NCBI GenBank assembly: GCA_964548275.1
Contig: CAZJQI010000065.1
Coordinates: 1-22,689 of the forward strand
Reading direction: 5' to 3'
DNA length: 22,689 nt
Source: JAUVUV01 sp964548275
Lineage (GTDB): Bacteria > Gemmatimonadota > Glassbacteria > GWA2-58-10
How positions within the stretch are numbered: position 1 is the stretch's first letter; every line of letters begins with the position of its first letter. A program made the translations under genes and the position numbers. The notes beneath the pieces were generated by a model, which was not told the origin of the DNA, ran no database searches, and saw only the letters and a program-made list of their open reading frames with translations. Shown piece after piece: positions 1-6,754 of this stretch.

Positions 1-1
1 A

Positions 2-238
2 GGGGGGAATGGTGGCTCTCAAGCACGATCTGAAATAAAATCACCAGGTTTAAATACCCTTCTTTCCGAATTGTGGGGGATGAGATTAAATATTGTATGT
101 GTCACACGGCAACTCTATGAAAACAAGGATAAAATCATCAAGCAATTTACCCCGGAGCAAGCTCCGAGGAATTCTTTTCGATTAAAGAGAGTACTTAACA
201 GTCAGGTCAATTTTAAGTATAAAGTTCAAGTTTCATAA
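2..238 (+). CDS. 3' end of an unidentified gene, cut by the left window edge
   Basis: An open frame runs from the first bases to a TAA at 236-238, 78 codons without a stop, with no start codon needed because it enters from outside the window. The translation is K/N/R-rich (for example LLSELWGMRLNIVCVTR and KDKIIKQFTPEQAPRN) and ends KYKVQVS. I do not recognise the family. It is convergent with uvrB and overlaps its last 13 bases. The DNA is AT-richer than uvrB. A perfect 6-bp palindromic arm pair lies inside it, so the stretch may instead be a decayed or non-coding element. The open frame is seen directly; that it is a protein is a weak inference. Confidence 0.35.
   Translation, partial: GGNGGSQARSEIKSPGLNTLLSELWGMRLNIVCVTRQLYENKDKIIKQFTPEQAPRNSFRLKRVLNSQVNFKYKVQVS
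153..166. repeat. short GC-rich palindrome (stem-loop) at the left edge
   Basis: CGGAGC (153-158), AA, then GCTCCG (161-166) form a perfect 6-bp inverted repeat in AT-rich surroundings, followed by GAGGAATTCTTTTCGATTAAA. The two-base spacer means a folded form would open one or two pairs. A GC palindrome followed by GGAATT and an AT-rich tail looks like a dispersed palindromic (REP-like) element, but only one copy is visible here. It could also act as a weak terminator downstream of uvrB on the opposite strand. Confidence 0.35.
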
Positions 239-2292
239 TTAAAACCGGTTCCGAAAGACATTCTCGCTATCTTCTTTTTCTTACCCACCCTCCTGCCTTC
301 AAGCCTGGCCTTGCATTCGAAAAGCTGGTCGCGGAGCAGGGCGGCCCGCTCGAAATCCATGGACTCGGCTGCCGCATTCATCTCGTTTTCGATCATCCCG
401 ATAGTGGCCTCCAGGTCGATCTCTTTGGCATAAGTCATCCTCCTGCTGTCTGCAGCCACCCGCCAGCCGGGCTCGCGCAGCCTGCTGTCGGCAACCGTAG
501 TGGCGGCTATCACCTGCTCGGCGCTCTTGCGGATGCTCTGCGGCGTGATCCCGTGAGCCTCGTTGTAGGCAAGCTGCAGCCGCCTGCGCCGCTCGGTTTC
601 CTCGATCGCCCGCTTCATCGAGCCGGTGATTTCATCGGCATACATGATCACCTTGCCCCGCACGTTTCGCGCGGCGCGTCCCATGGTCTGGATCAGGGAG
701 CGCTCGCTGCGCAGAAAACCCTCTTTGTCAGCATCCAGGATAGCCACCAGCGAGACCTCGGGCAGGTCTAGTCCCTCGCGCAGGAGGTTTATTCCCACCA
801 GTACGTCGAACCTGGCCAGCCGCAGATCACGCAATATCTCGATCCGTTCGATGGCGTGGATTTCCGAGTGCATATAGCGCACCCGCACGCTCATCTGAGA
901 CAGGTATTCGGCCAGGTCCTCGGCCATGCGCTTGGTGAGTGTGGTCACCAGCACGCGCTCGCTGTTTTTGGCGCGCTCGCGCACCTCTTCGAGCAGATCG
1001 TCCACCTGGCCCTTTACCGGCTTGACCACGATTTCGGGATCGACCAGGCCGGTAGGCCGGATGATCTGCTCCACCACCTCGCCCCTGCTCTTTTCCAGCT
1101 CGTGGTCAGCCGGGGTGGCTGAGACGAAAATAGACTTATTCAAGAGTTTCTCGAACTCGTGGAATTTCATCGGACGGTTGTCCAGAGCGCTGGGCAGGCG
1201 GAAACCGTGATCCACAAGGGTTTTTTTCCGCGAGTAGTCGCCTTTGTACATCCCCCGGATTTGAGGAATGGTCACGTGAGACTCATCGACTATGAGGAGG
1301 AAATCGTCCGGGTAGAAATCGAACAGGCAGAAGGGCCGCTGGCCCGGGGCGCGCCCGCTCAAGTGGCGCGAGTAGTTCTCGATACCATTGCAGTAGCCGA
1401 TCTCCAGCATCATCTCGATATCGTAATTGGTCCGGCTTTCAAGTCGCTGGGCCTCGAGCAGCTTCTCCTGGGCGCGAAGTTCTTCCAGGCACTCTTTCAG
1501 CTCCACGCGGATGTCTGCCACGGCCTGTTCGAGCCGCGGGCGGGTGACCACGAAATGTTTCGCCGGGAAAATCGCACAGGAGTCCACTAGCTCGATCCCC
1601 TCGCCGCGCAGAGGGTCGATGCGGCTGATCCTTTCGATCTCATCGCCGAAAAGTTCCACGCGGACTGCCGATTCCTCGTAAGCCGGAAAGATTTCGATGA
1701 CATCCCCCCGTACGCGGAACGCGCCGCGATGGAAATCCAGGTCATTGCGCTCGTAGTGGATATCGACCAACCGCGAGAGAATTTCCTCCCGGCTGATCAT
1801 CTGGCCGGTCTGGAGCTGACAGAGCATTGCCTGGTAATCCTCCGGTGAACCGAGGCCATAGATTGCCGAGACGCTGGCCACAATGATCACATCATTGCGA
1901 GTGAGCAGGGCACTGGTGGCGGCCAGCCGCATCCGGTCGATATCCTCGTTGATCGAGCTGTCTTTTTCGATATAAGTGTCCGTACTCGGGATATAGGCTT
2001 CCGGCTGGTAATAATCGTAATAGCTGATAAAAAACTCCACCGCGTTTTCCGGAAAAAAGCTTTTGAGTTCTCCGTATAGCTGGGCGGCAAGAGTCTTGTT
2101 GTGGGAGATGACAAGGGCCGGCTTGCCATAGCGGGCAATCACGTGCGCTATGGTGAAAGTTTTCCCCGATCCGGTCACTCCGAGCAGAGTTTGAAACTTT
2201 TTACCCTGCTTGAGCTGATCGGTCAGCTCCTTTATCGCCCCGGGCTGATCTCCCGCAGGTTTGTAAGGTGCATGCAGTTTAAAGAAATTCAC
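226..2292 (-). CDS. uvrB: UvrABC excinuclease subunit B
   Basis: UvrB is the damage-verifying helicase-like subunit of nucleotide excision repair. It is loaded by UvrA and recruits UvrC for incision. At 688 aa it is close to the usual 660-680. Walker A GVTGSGKT lies at residues 38-45. The damage-probing beta-hairpin YYDYYQPEAYIP is at about 91-102. The DEAD-like box is VDESH, and the helicase motif VI is QTMGRAARN. A C-terminal UVR domain (MDFERAALLRDQL) is the segment that contacts UvrC and UvrA. All key motifs are intact. The start is a GTG at 2292 preceded by CAGGAT, and the protein then reads NFFKLHAPYKPAGDQP, the normal UvrB N-terminus. It is divergent from the SPOR gene across a gap holding repeated motifs. 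No clear LexA-type box was recognised. Confidence 0.97.
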   Translation of the reverse strand: MNFFKLHAPYKPAGDQPGAIKELTDQLKQGKKFQTLLGVTGSGKTFTIAHVIARYGKPALVISHNKTLAAQLYGELKSFFPENAVEFFISYYDYYQPEAYIPSTDTYIEKDSSINEDIDRMRLAATSALLTRNDVIIVASVSAIYGLGSPEDYQAMLCQLQTGQMISREEILSRLVDIHYERNDLDFHRGAFRVRGDVIEIFPAYEESAVRVELFGDEIERISRIDPLRGEGIELVDSCAIFPAKHFVVTRPRLEQAVADIRVELKECLEELRAQEKLLEAQRLESRTNYDIEMMLEIGYCNGIENYSRHLSGRAPGQRPFCLFDFYPDDFLLIVDESHVTIPQIRGMYKGDYSRKKTLVDHGFRLPSALDNRPMKFHEFEKLLNKSIFVSATPADHELEKSRGEVVEQIIRPTGLVDPEIVVKPVKGQVDDLLEEVRERAKNSERVLVTTLTKRMAEDLAEYLSQMSVRVRYMHSEIHAIERIEILRDLRLARFDVLVGINLLREGLDLPEVSLVAILDADKEGFLRSERSLIQTMGRAARNVRGKVIMYADEITGSMKRAIEETERRRRLQLAYNEAHGITPQSIRKSAEQVIAATTVADSRLREPGWRVAADSRRMTYAKEIDLEATIGMIENEMNAAAESMDFERAALLRDQLFECKARLEGRRVGKKKKIARMSFGTGFNYET

Positions 2293-2295
2293 TTA

Positions 2296-2393
2296 TCCTG
2301 AGCCTCGAAAATTCACAGTTAATTTACTTGCCTTTTATTCCGAGCGAAACTAATCTTTACACCACAGGGTCCTGAGCCGTAAAATCTTTACAC
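2296..2393. promoter_or_regulatory. uvrB/SPOR divergent control region with direct repeats
   Basis: The gap between the divergent starts contains an 11-bp direct repeat AATCTTTACAC at 2352-2362 and 2383-2393, 31 bp apart (about three helical turns). It also has a 9-bp repeat TCCTGAGCC at 2296-2304 and 2370-2378. Perfect repeats of this length in about 150 bp suggest operator sites for a factor acting on uvrB, the SPOR gene or both. No convincing sigma-70 pair stands out, and the factor is unknown. Confidence 0.4.
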
Positions 2394-2446
2394 ACGGTCG
2401 CAGCGTGTATCTGGTAATCTACACTCAGAAAAGAGAAACTCCTTAC

Positions 2447-2998
2447 ATGATCAGGATTTATCTGATCCTGCTCCTGCTTGCCGTATTGTTGCTGGCAAGC
2501 CTGGTTTCATTAATTATCTATTCCGGGCTAAAGGCCAGCGCTCTTCAAACCGAAATCCACATTCTGAGTTTATGCAAAAAGGAGGCCGAGGCTGGACTGG
2601 CCCGTGCCGATAGCGAAATTTCCAGTCTGAAAGAACGTTTGGGCAACTTTCAGCAGCACAGAAACATGCCTTCAGTGCTCGGGGAGATTCTGACACCGCA
2701 TCCGGATTTATCCACGTATGCAGTACAGGTTTCCGCTCATCGCAGTTTACAGGACGCGGAAAGAATTGTACAGAGCATGCGCCCGCGAATCAGCCGGCCA
2801 ATAGCGGTCCAGCCCACCCGTCTCGCAACGGGTCTCTGGTTCCGGGTACTTGTTACAGCATTTGATACCCAGGCCGATGCGCAGAACTATGCCGACAGCC
2901 TGATTAAGCAGAAGATAATCAAAGAGTATTATATCCATCGCATACCCCGCATCTCAGGCAGTTCCGATACCGGCGCCGCAATCGGGTCCCGGAATTAA
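2447..2998 (+). CDS. membrane-anchored SPOR-domain protein
   Basis: A 183-aa protein. One N-terminal transmembrane helix (about residues 4-26, IYLILLLLAVLLLASL) is followed by a short coiled-coil stretch (about 33-70) and a C-terminal SPOR domain (about 89-165, from TYAVQVSAHRSLQDAERIV to FRVLVTAFDTQADAQNYADSL). SPOR domains bind denuded glycan strands of septal peptidoglycan, so a single-pass protein with a periplasmic SPOR domain is expected in cell-envelope or division work. The N-in orientation is inferred. I chose the ATG at 2447 because it begins directly at the membrane helix. An in-frame GTG at 2405 would add 14 polar residues. The ribosome site (AAGAGA) is weak. It is the first of three co-directional genes, but 134 bases separate it from the next. 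Confidence 0.75.
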   Translation: MIRIYLILLLLAVLLLASLVSLIIYSGLKASALQTEIHILSLCKKEAEAGLARADSEISSLKERLGNFQQHRNMPSVLGEILTPHPDLSTYAVQVSAHRSLQDAERIVQSMRPRISRPIAVQPTRLATGLWFRVLVTAFDTQADAQNYADSLIKQKIIKEYYIHRIPRISGSSDTGAAIGSRN

Positions 2999-3068
2999 TT
3001 CTAGAGCGCTGAGGGCTGCCTGTCAATAGCCCCGGGGTGGGCGTGCCGAAAGCTTGGCAATACATCGG

Positions 3069-3098
3069 TTTCACCGGAAAATCCCGGGAGATTATCAT
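3069..3098 (+). promoter_or_regulatory. possible sigma-70-type promoter for the coiled-coil/AIR-synthase pair
   Basis: TTTCAC (3069-3074), an 18-bp spacer and TATCAT (3093-3098), ending 34 bases before the ATG of the coiled-coil gene. The -10 matches well and the -35 poorly. Assigned by eye only. Confidence 0.25.
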
Positions 3099-3132
3099 AT
3101 AAATCAATGAAAACCAACGGCAGGGACGAAAG

Positions 3133-3432
3133 ATGGAAGAATACGATTTCGATAGACGGCTGGCCGAGCTCGAGCGGCGAATCCGCAATACGGAGAAAAA
3201 ACTGAACGAGGTTTCTAAAAAGGAAGATCGCCTGCATAATCTGACCCTGCGCCTGGCGGCCACTGAAATGGCGATCAGTGAGGTGCTGCAGAAGCGCCAG
3301 ATGATCGTGCCGGCTGAATTCGAAAAACGCGTGGAAACCTTTGTCAAAAGTCTCGACAAGGAGATTTCCCAGAAAAAGATTTCCAACTATCTCGATAAAG
3401 TCTGGGAAGAATCCGATGGAACGGAAGACTAG
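3133..3432 (+). CDS. small coiled-coil protein of unknown function
   Basis: A 99-aa, highly charged, nearly all-helical protein. Residues 1-60 show heptad-like spacing of leucine and isoleucine among E/K/R (RRLAELERRIRNTEKKLNEV), which indicates a coiled coil. There is no signal peptide or membrane segment, so it is probably cytoplasmic. The ATG at 3133 is preceded by CAGGGACGAAAG, a good ribosome site. The stop lies 24 bases before the AIR-synthase gene, so the two are probably co-transcribed. No family was recognised, and the function cannot be given. Confidence 0.7.
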   Translation: MEEYDFDRRLAELERRIRNTEKKLNEVSKKEDRLHNLTLRLAATEMAISEVLQKRQMIVPAEFEKRVETFVKSLDKEISQKKISNYLDKVWEESDGTED

Positions 3433-3456
3433 CCCGCTACGGGACAGGAGCAGCGG

Positions 3457-4467
3457 ATGAGCGTTTTCGCCACTGGAAAACTCCCGCCGGAATTCCTGGA
3501 AAATTGCTTGCGCAAAATTCCCCTCACAGACCCCCGCGTGAAAATCTCCGGGCGGGTAGGCGAAGACGCGGCGGTTATCGATTGCGGCGGCTGGTTCCTT
3601 CTTGCAAAATCCGATCCAATAACATTCGCCACCGACCGCCCGGGTTGGTATGCAGTGCAGGTAAACGCCAATGACATCGCTGCAATGGGCGGAATCTGCC
3701 GCTGGTTCCTGGCAACCCTTCTGCTGCCGGAAAACCGGGCCGGGGAAGAGTTGGTAAGCTCGATTTTCGACGATATCGCCTCAGCCTGCCGTGAACTTGA
3801 TATCCAGCTCGTGGGAGGGCACACGGAGATCACCCACGGCCTGCCCAGGACAATCGTTTGCGGCATGATGCTCGGCGAGGCGAGCCCGGATAAGCTCTGC
3901 GGCAAGGACAGAATCTCCGAGGGGGATCGCTTGCTCATGACAAAAGCCCTTGCCGTGGAGGGCACCTCGCTGATCGCCAGGGAATTCCCGGACAGGGCTA
4001 AAGAGATATTAACGGATCGGAAAATCGAAAGGGCCGCGCGCTTCCTTTATGATCCCGGAATCAGTGTGGTGCGCGAGGCGAGTCTCGCGGTGGATACGGG
4101 TTTCGTGAGCGCGATGCACGATCCCACGGAGGGTGGCCTGGTGTGCGCTATTCACGAACTGGCCTCAGCCAGCGGAAAGGGAGTCGTGGTCGACCTTTCT
4201 TCAGTGCCGATTTACAACGAGACAAAAAAGCTGTGCGGACACCTGGGCCTGGATCCCCTGGGCCTGATCGCCTCGGGAAGCCTGTTGATCGTTTGTGCAC
4301 CCGAGGGAGTCGGGCCGATCACTAATAAGCTCAAGGCAGCGGGTATTGCCTGTGCAGAGATCGGCGAAATTGTGAGAGCCAAGGAAGGCTTGACAGAGAT
4401 CGTGGAGGGAAAGCGGCGAGTTTTGCGAAAATTCGAGCGGGATGAAATCTGCCGTTTATTCGAATGA
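3457..4467 (+). CDS. AIR-synthase/HypE-like ATP-binding protein
   Basis: A 336-aa member of the PurM/AIR-synthase-related superfamily (PurM, ThiL, SelD, HypE), which uses ATP to phosphorylate or dehydrate a substrate. Motifs in order are GEDAAV (35-40), NANDIAAMGG (70-79), GGHTEITH (about 120-127) and DPTEGGL (about 221-227). The last is most like HypE and archaeal HypE-like proteins. True HypE ends in a PRIC-type tail whose terminal Cys carries the cyanide-ligand precursor. Here the tail reads DEICRLFE, so the Cys is not terminal and the motif is absent. No hydrogenase or hyp genes are nearby. It is therefore better called an AIR-synthase-family protein of unknown substrate than HypE. The start is well set by AGGAG a few bases before the ATG at 3457. 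Confidence 0.8.
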   Translation: MSVFATGKLPPEFLENCLRKIPLTDPRVKISGRVGEDAAVIDCGGWFLLAKSDPITFATDRPGWYAVQVNANDIAAMGGICRWFLATLLLPENRAGEELVSSIFDDIASACRELDIQLVGGHTEITHGLPRTIVCGMMLGEASPDKLCGKDRISEGDRLLMTKALAVEGTSLIAREFPDRAKEILTDRKIERAARFLYDPGISVVREASLAVDTGFVSAMHDPTEGGLVCAIHELASASGKGVVVDLSSVPIYNETKKLCGHLGLDPLGLIASGSLLIVCAPEGVGPITNKLKAAGIACAEIGEIVRAKEGLTEIVEGKRRVLRKFERDEICRLFE

Positions 4468-4480
4468 AACCGGTAGTAAG

Positions 4481-4513
4481 ATCTCTCCAGTGCTTACCCC
4501 GCTCTGGAGAGAT
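4481..4513. terminator. stem-loop between convergent genes
   Basis: ATCTCTCCAG (4481-4490) and CTGGAGAGAT (4504-4513) form a perfect 10-bp stem with a 13-base loop. It sits 14 bases after the AIR-synthase stop and downstream of the convergent methyltransferase. Neither strand has a following T-run, so it is not a textbook intrinsic terminator. It could still stabilise 3' ends or end transcription with Rho. Confidence 0.45.
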
Positions 4514-4622
4514 TCATCTGACCGAGAAACTGTTTTACTTCATCGGCGCATAATTTTCACACAGCGCATGAGCTTTTCGGCACTAGGACTGCTGCACTTG
4601 TCCAGTTGGTTAACATCTTTGT

Positions 4623-5384
4623 TCATTGCTTTTCCGCCCTGCCGGTCATAGGCACGAAACGCACGGGGATAACCTCTCGCCGCTTTATCTGGTTCTGGAT
4701 TTTTTCATAAACCACGAGATCCTGGTAAAATTTGCCTTCAGGAACCACCAGCCGCCCCCCATTTTTCAGCTGATCGAGAAGGGGCTGCGGTACTCTCGCG
4801 GGTGCGGCGGTGAGCATGATCCCGTCAAACGGCGCCTCTTCCGGCCAGCCGAAAAAACCATCCCCGGCCCGGACCTTGATATTGCTGTAACCCATCTCAT
4901 CGAGGAGTTTAGCAGCACTTTGCGCAAGCGGCTCGATAATCTCAATCGTGTAAACCTCTGCCGCCAGTTCGGCCAGAACCGCTGCCTGGTAACCCGAACC
5001 CGTGCCGATTTCCAAGATTCTATCCTCAGGTTTGATCTGCAATAACTCGCTCATCAGGGCGACGATATACGGCTGCGAGATAGTCTGTCCATGGCCGATC
5101 TTGAGTGGATAATCGTTGTATGCCTGATCTCGCTGGCTTTCGGGCACAAAAAGATGGCGAGGAACCTTGCGCATCGCTTGAAGGACCCTTTCCTCTTTCA
5201 CCCCGCGGCGCTTGATCTGGGTCTCCACCATTCTCAAGCACTCTTCGGTGCGGGAATCTGGATCCTCATTCTTCCGAAAGGTAATCAACTTTTCCTCCTG
5301 TCCCTCCCGGACTGCATGACTGTGCCCACAGTTAAGGCTCAACAGGTAAAACAAGAGCAATGCTATCCAATACATTCGCCACAT
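4623..5384 (-). CDS. pcm: protein-L-isoaspartate O-methyltransferase, predicted exported lipoprotein form
   Basis: This enzyme uses S-adenosylmethionine to methylate isoaspartyl residues in aged proteins, starting their repair. It shows the family signature IGHGQTISQPYIVA (about 96-109) and the SAM-binding loop ILEIGTGSGYQAAVLAEL (about 123-140). The length beyond the usual 210 or so residues comes from an N-terminal extension: a hydrophobic stretch (residues 4-18) ending LLSLNC with Cys19, which looks like a lipobox. The enzyme is probably exported and lipid-anchored rather than cytoplasmic. The ATG at 5384 is fixed by a very strong ribosome site GGAGGAGGT, so the signal-like extension is almost certainly translated. 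It stands alone, convergent to the AIR-synthase gene. Confidence 0.9.
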   Translation of the reverse strand: MWRMYWIALLLFYLLSLNCGHSHAVREGQEEKLITFRKNEDPDSRTEECLRMVETQIKRRGVKEERVLQAMRKVPRHLFVPESQRDQAYNDYPLKIGHGQTISQPYIVALMSELLQIKPEDRILEIGTGSGYQAAVLAELAAEVYTIEIIEPLAQSAAKLLDEMGYSNIKVRAGDGFFGWPEEAPFDGIMLTAAPARVPQPLLDQLKNGGRLVVPEGKFYQDLVVYEKIQNQIKRREVIPVRFVPMTGRAEKQ

Positions 5385-5385
5385 G

Positions 5386-5394
5386 ACCTCCTCC
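5386..5394 (-). promoter_or_regulatory. strong ribosome binding site of pcm
   Basis: Read on the minus strand, GGAGGAGGT abuts the ATG at 5384. It decides the start in favour of the form with the lipoprotein signal. Confidence 0.7.
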
Positions 5395-5416
5395 GGTCAA
5401 GTAATATTCTATTTTA

Positions 5417-5445
5417 AATATTAAACTCAATACACTTTTTTTCAA
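5417..5445 (-). promoter_or_regulatory. possible pcm promoter
   Basis: On the minus strand TTGAAA (5445-5440), a 17-bp spacer and AATATT (5422-5417), about 32 bases before the pcm ATG, in very AT-rich DNA. The spacing is good and the -10 moderate. Such matches arise easily in AT-rich DNA. Confidence 0.3.
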
Positions 5446-5654
5446 TGTTTTTATACTTTTCAAAAAAATAGGCGTTTTTCTTGCTTCCCTAAGCAGGCCT
5501 ACAATGTAACAATTCCAGTAAAAAAACCGACAGATATGAGTATCACAGGCTCATTTTTGGCAGAAAAATGTCATTTTTCCACCCTTCATGTCAGGCTCAA
5601 ATTACGCTTGACTTTCGCAGATCTTCGATGTAGTTTAAACTCTTGCAATAAGTT

Positions 5655-5687
5655 AAGTTAACTTGAAAATCGTGAAGAAAATATATT
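5655..5687 (+). promoter_or_regulatory. candidate promoter with overlapping palindrome for the dehydrogenase-ackA pair
   Basis: TTAACT (5658-5663), an 18-bp spacer and TATATT (5682-5687) form a plausible sigma-70 pair. The 10-bp perfect palindrome AAGTTAACTT (5655-5664) covers the -35, as an operator would. If real, transcription would begin near 5694, leaving a leader of about 125 bases. Confidence 0.35.
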
Positions 5688-5752
5688 TTTTTCGATCCAC
5701 CTTGAGTACCTGCGGCGTAATGCCTTTCAGACTCACACATTCAAGCGCCTCA

Positions 5753-5799
5753 TAGAGATAATTCGGCGCTTTCAGGCAAATAATAAAGGATTATCTCTA
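5753..5799 (+). promoter_or_regulatory. 10-bp inverted repeat in the leader of the dehydrogenase gene
   Basis: TAGAGATAAT (5753-5762) and ATTATCTCTA (5790-5799) are perfect inverted repeats separated by 27 bases. The structure ends 19 bases before the ATG, just upstream of the AAGGGA ribosome site. It could be an mRNA stem-loop affecting translation or mRNA life, or a DNA operator. It is not a recognised riboswitch class. Confidence 0.4.
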
Positions 5800-5818
5800 A
5801 TTTAAAAAGGGACAGCGA

Positions 5819-6706
5819 ATGGAGGGAGTCAGTAAAATCTTCTTTGACAAAGCGGCTGTTATCGGTATCAAGAATAAATCCCAGCAGATAGCCGAGACCT
5901 TATCGGCATCGGGAATCGAAGTGATTCTCTGGGGCCCCACAAAAGAGCAGACCGATAAGGCCATTGAGGGAATTGCCGAATATATTGACGGTGAGATCCA
6001 GCGCTGGGGCATGACCGAATCGGACAAGCACGCTATCATGGCCAGGATAAAGCCCACCACAGAAATGTCTGAGACAAAAAAATGCCAGGTGATAATCGAA
6101 GCGATGGGCGTGAATTTAGAGCAGAAACAGGACACCCTTCACCAGGTGGCTGAGGCCAACCCCGAGCTGGATTTATATATCATTCACATTAACGTGCTGA
6201 GTGTTACTGAGATCGCGGGCAGCAACAAAATCAGGAACAAGGTAATCGGCATGCATTTTCTGGAGCCTGTGCCGAAAATACCGGTAGTGGAGCTTGTTCG
6301 GGGAATGCATACTGATGACGACACAGTTACTCTCGCCAAGGAATTCGCCAAGCATCTGAATAAAACCAGTGTGGAAGTATTCGAGTATCCCGGTTATATA
6401 ACCAACCGGGTAATGCTGCCAATGATCAACGAGGCGATATATGTCCTGATGGAGGGTATCTCCTCGGCCGAGGATATAGATACCGCGATAAAGCTCGGGT
6501 TTAACCTGCCGGTAGGGCCTCTCACTCTGGCCGACACCCTGGGGCTGGACGAGGTTTTGCGCAGAATGGAGAATCTTTTCCACGAACTCGGGGATGCAAA
6601 ATACCGGCCATGCCCTCTGCTGAGAAAAATGGTCCGTGCCGGAAGGCTGGGTCGGTCTGTCGGCGAGGGCTTTTTCAAATATGAGAAAAGGGACGAATTT
6701 TATTGA
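5819..6706 (+). CDS. 3-hydroxyacyl-CoA dehydrogenase-like protein with degenerate cofactor site
   Basis: A 295-aa, full-length member of the 3-hydroxyacyl/3-hydroxybutyryl-CoA dehydrogenase family. The C-terminal half is classic: PGYITNRV (about 191-198), NEAIYVLMEGISSAEDIDTA, GPLTLADTLGLDEVL and YRPCPLLRKMVRAGRLGRSVGEGFF. The N-terminal half is not. The NAD-binding GxGxxG is IGIKNKS (15-21), keeping only the first glycine. The usual NTSSL segment with the catalytic Ser reads HINVLS (123-128). The catalytic His (GMHF, His146) and its partner Glu (about 158) remain. It may use another cofactor mode, bind acyl-CoA without redox, or be a regulatory pseudo-enzyme. It lies 48 bases before ackA and is probably co-transcribed with it, which suggests a link to acyl-CoA fermentation. 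The ATG is preceded by AAGGGA. Confidence 0.8.
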   Translation: MEGVSKIFFDKAAVIGIKNKSQQIAETLSASGIEVILWGPTKEQTDKAIEGIAEYIDGEIQRWGMTESDKHAIMARIKPTTEMSETKKCQVIIEAMGVNLEQKQDTLHQVAEANPELDLYIIHINVLSVTEIAGSNKIRNKVIGMHFLEPVPKIPVVELVRGMHTDDDTVTLAKEFAKHLNKTSVEVFEYPGYITNRVMLPMINEAIYVLMEGISSAEDIDTAIKLGFNLPVGPLTLADTLGLDEVLRRMENLFHELGDAKYRPCPLLRKMVRAGRLGRSVGEGFFKYEKRDEFY

Positions 6707-6754
6707 CCAACTTCGAATTAAGAATTTCAGTATTATTAAGGAGCTAAATTTTCC

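Larger units (their letters stand above)
5385..5818. other. 434-bp AT-rich divergent intergenic region
   Basis: No credible gene was found here. It holds the pcm promoter candidate on the left. In the middle is a 10-bp palindrome AAGTTAACTT (5655-5664). A promoter candidate and a long leader with an inverted repeat precede the dehydrogenase gene on the right; both are listed separately. The only open frames are short (for example about 21 codons starting near 5568) and lack ribosome sites. Confidence 0.6.

Noticed and set aside
3457..4467. Naming the AIR-synthase gene hypE, thiL or selD
   Set aside because: No PRIC-type tail for HypE, no Cys/Sec active-site region for SelD, and the ThiL-specific context is missing.
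4442..4651. 69-codon plus-strand frame spanning the end of the AIR-synthase gene and the stem-loop
   Set aside because: It crosses a perfect 10-bp stem-loop and two genes in other frames, and has no ribosome site.
5540..5565. Possible sigma-54 promoter around TTGGCAGAAAAATG before the dehydrogenase gene
   Set aside because: The -24 part is present, but no GC element sits at the right distance for the -12 box.
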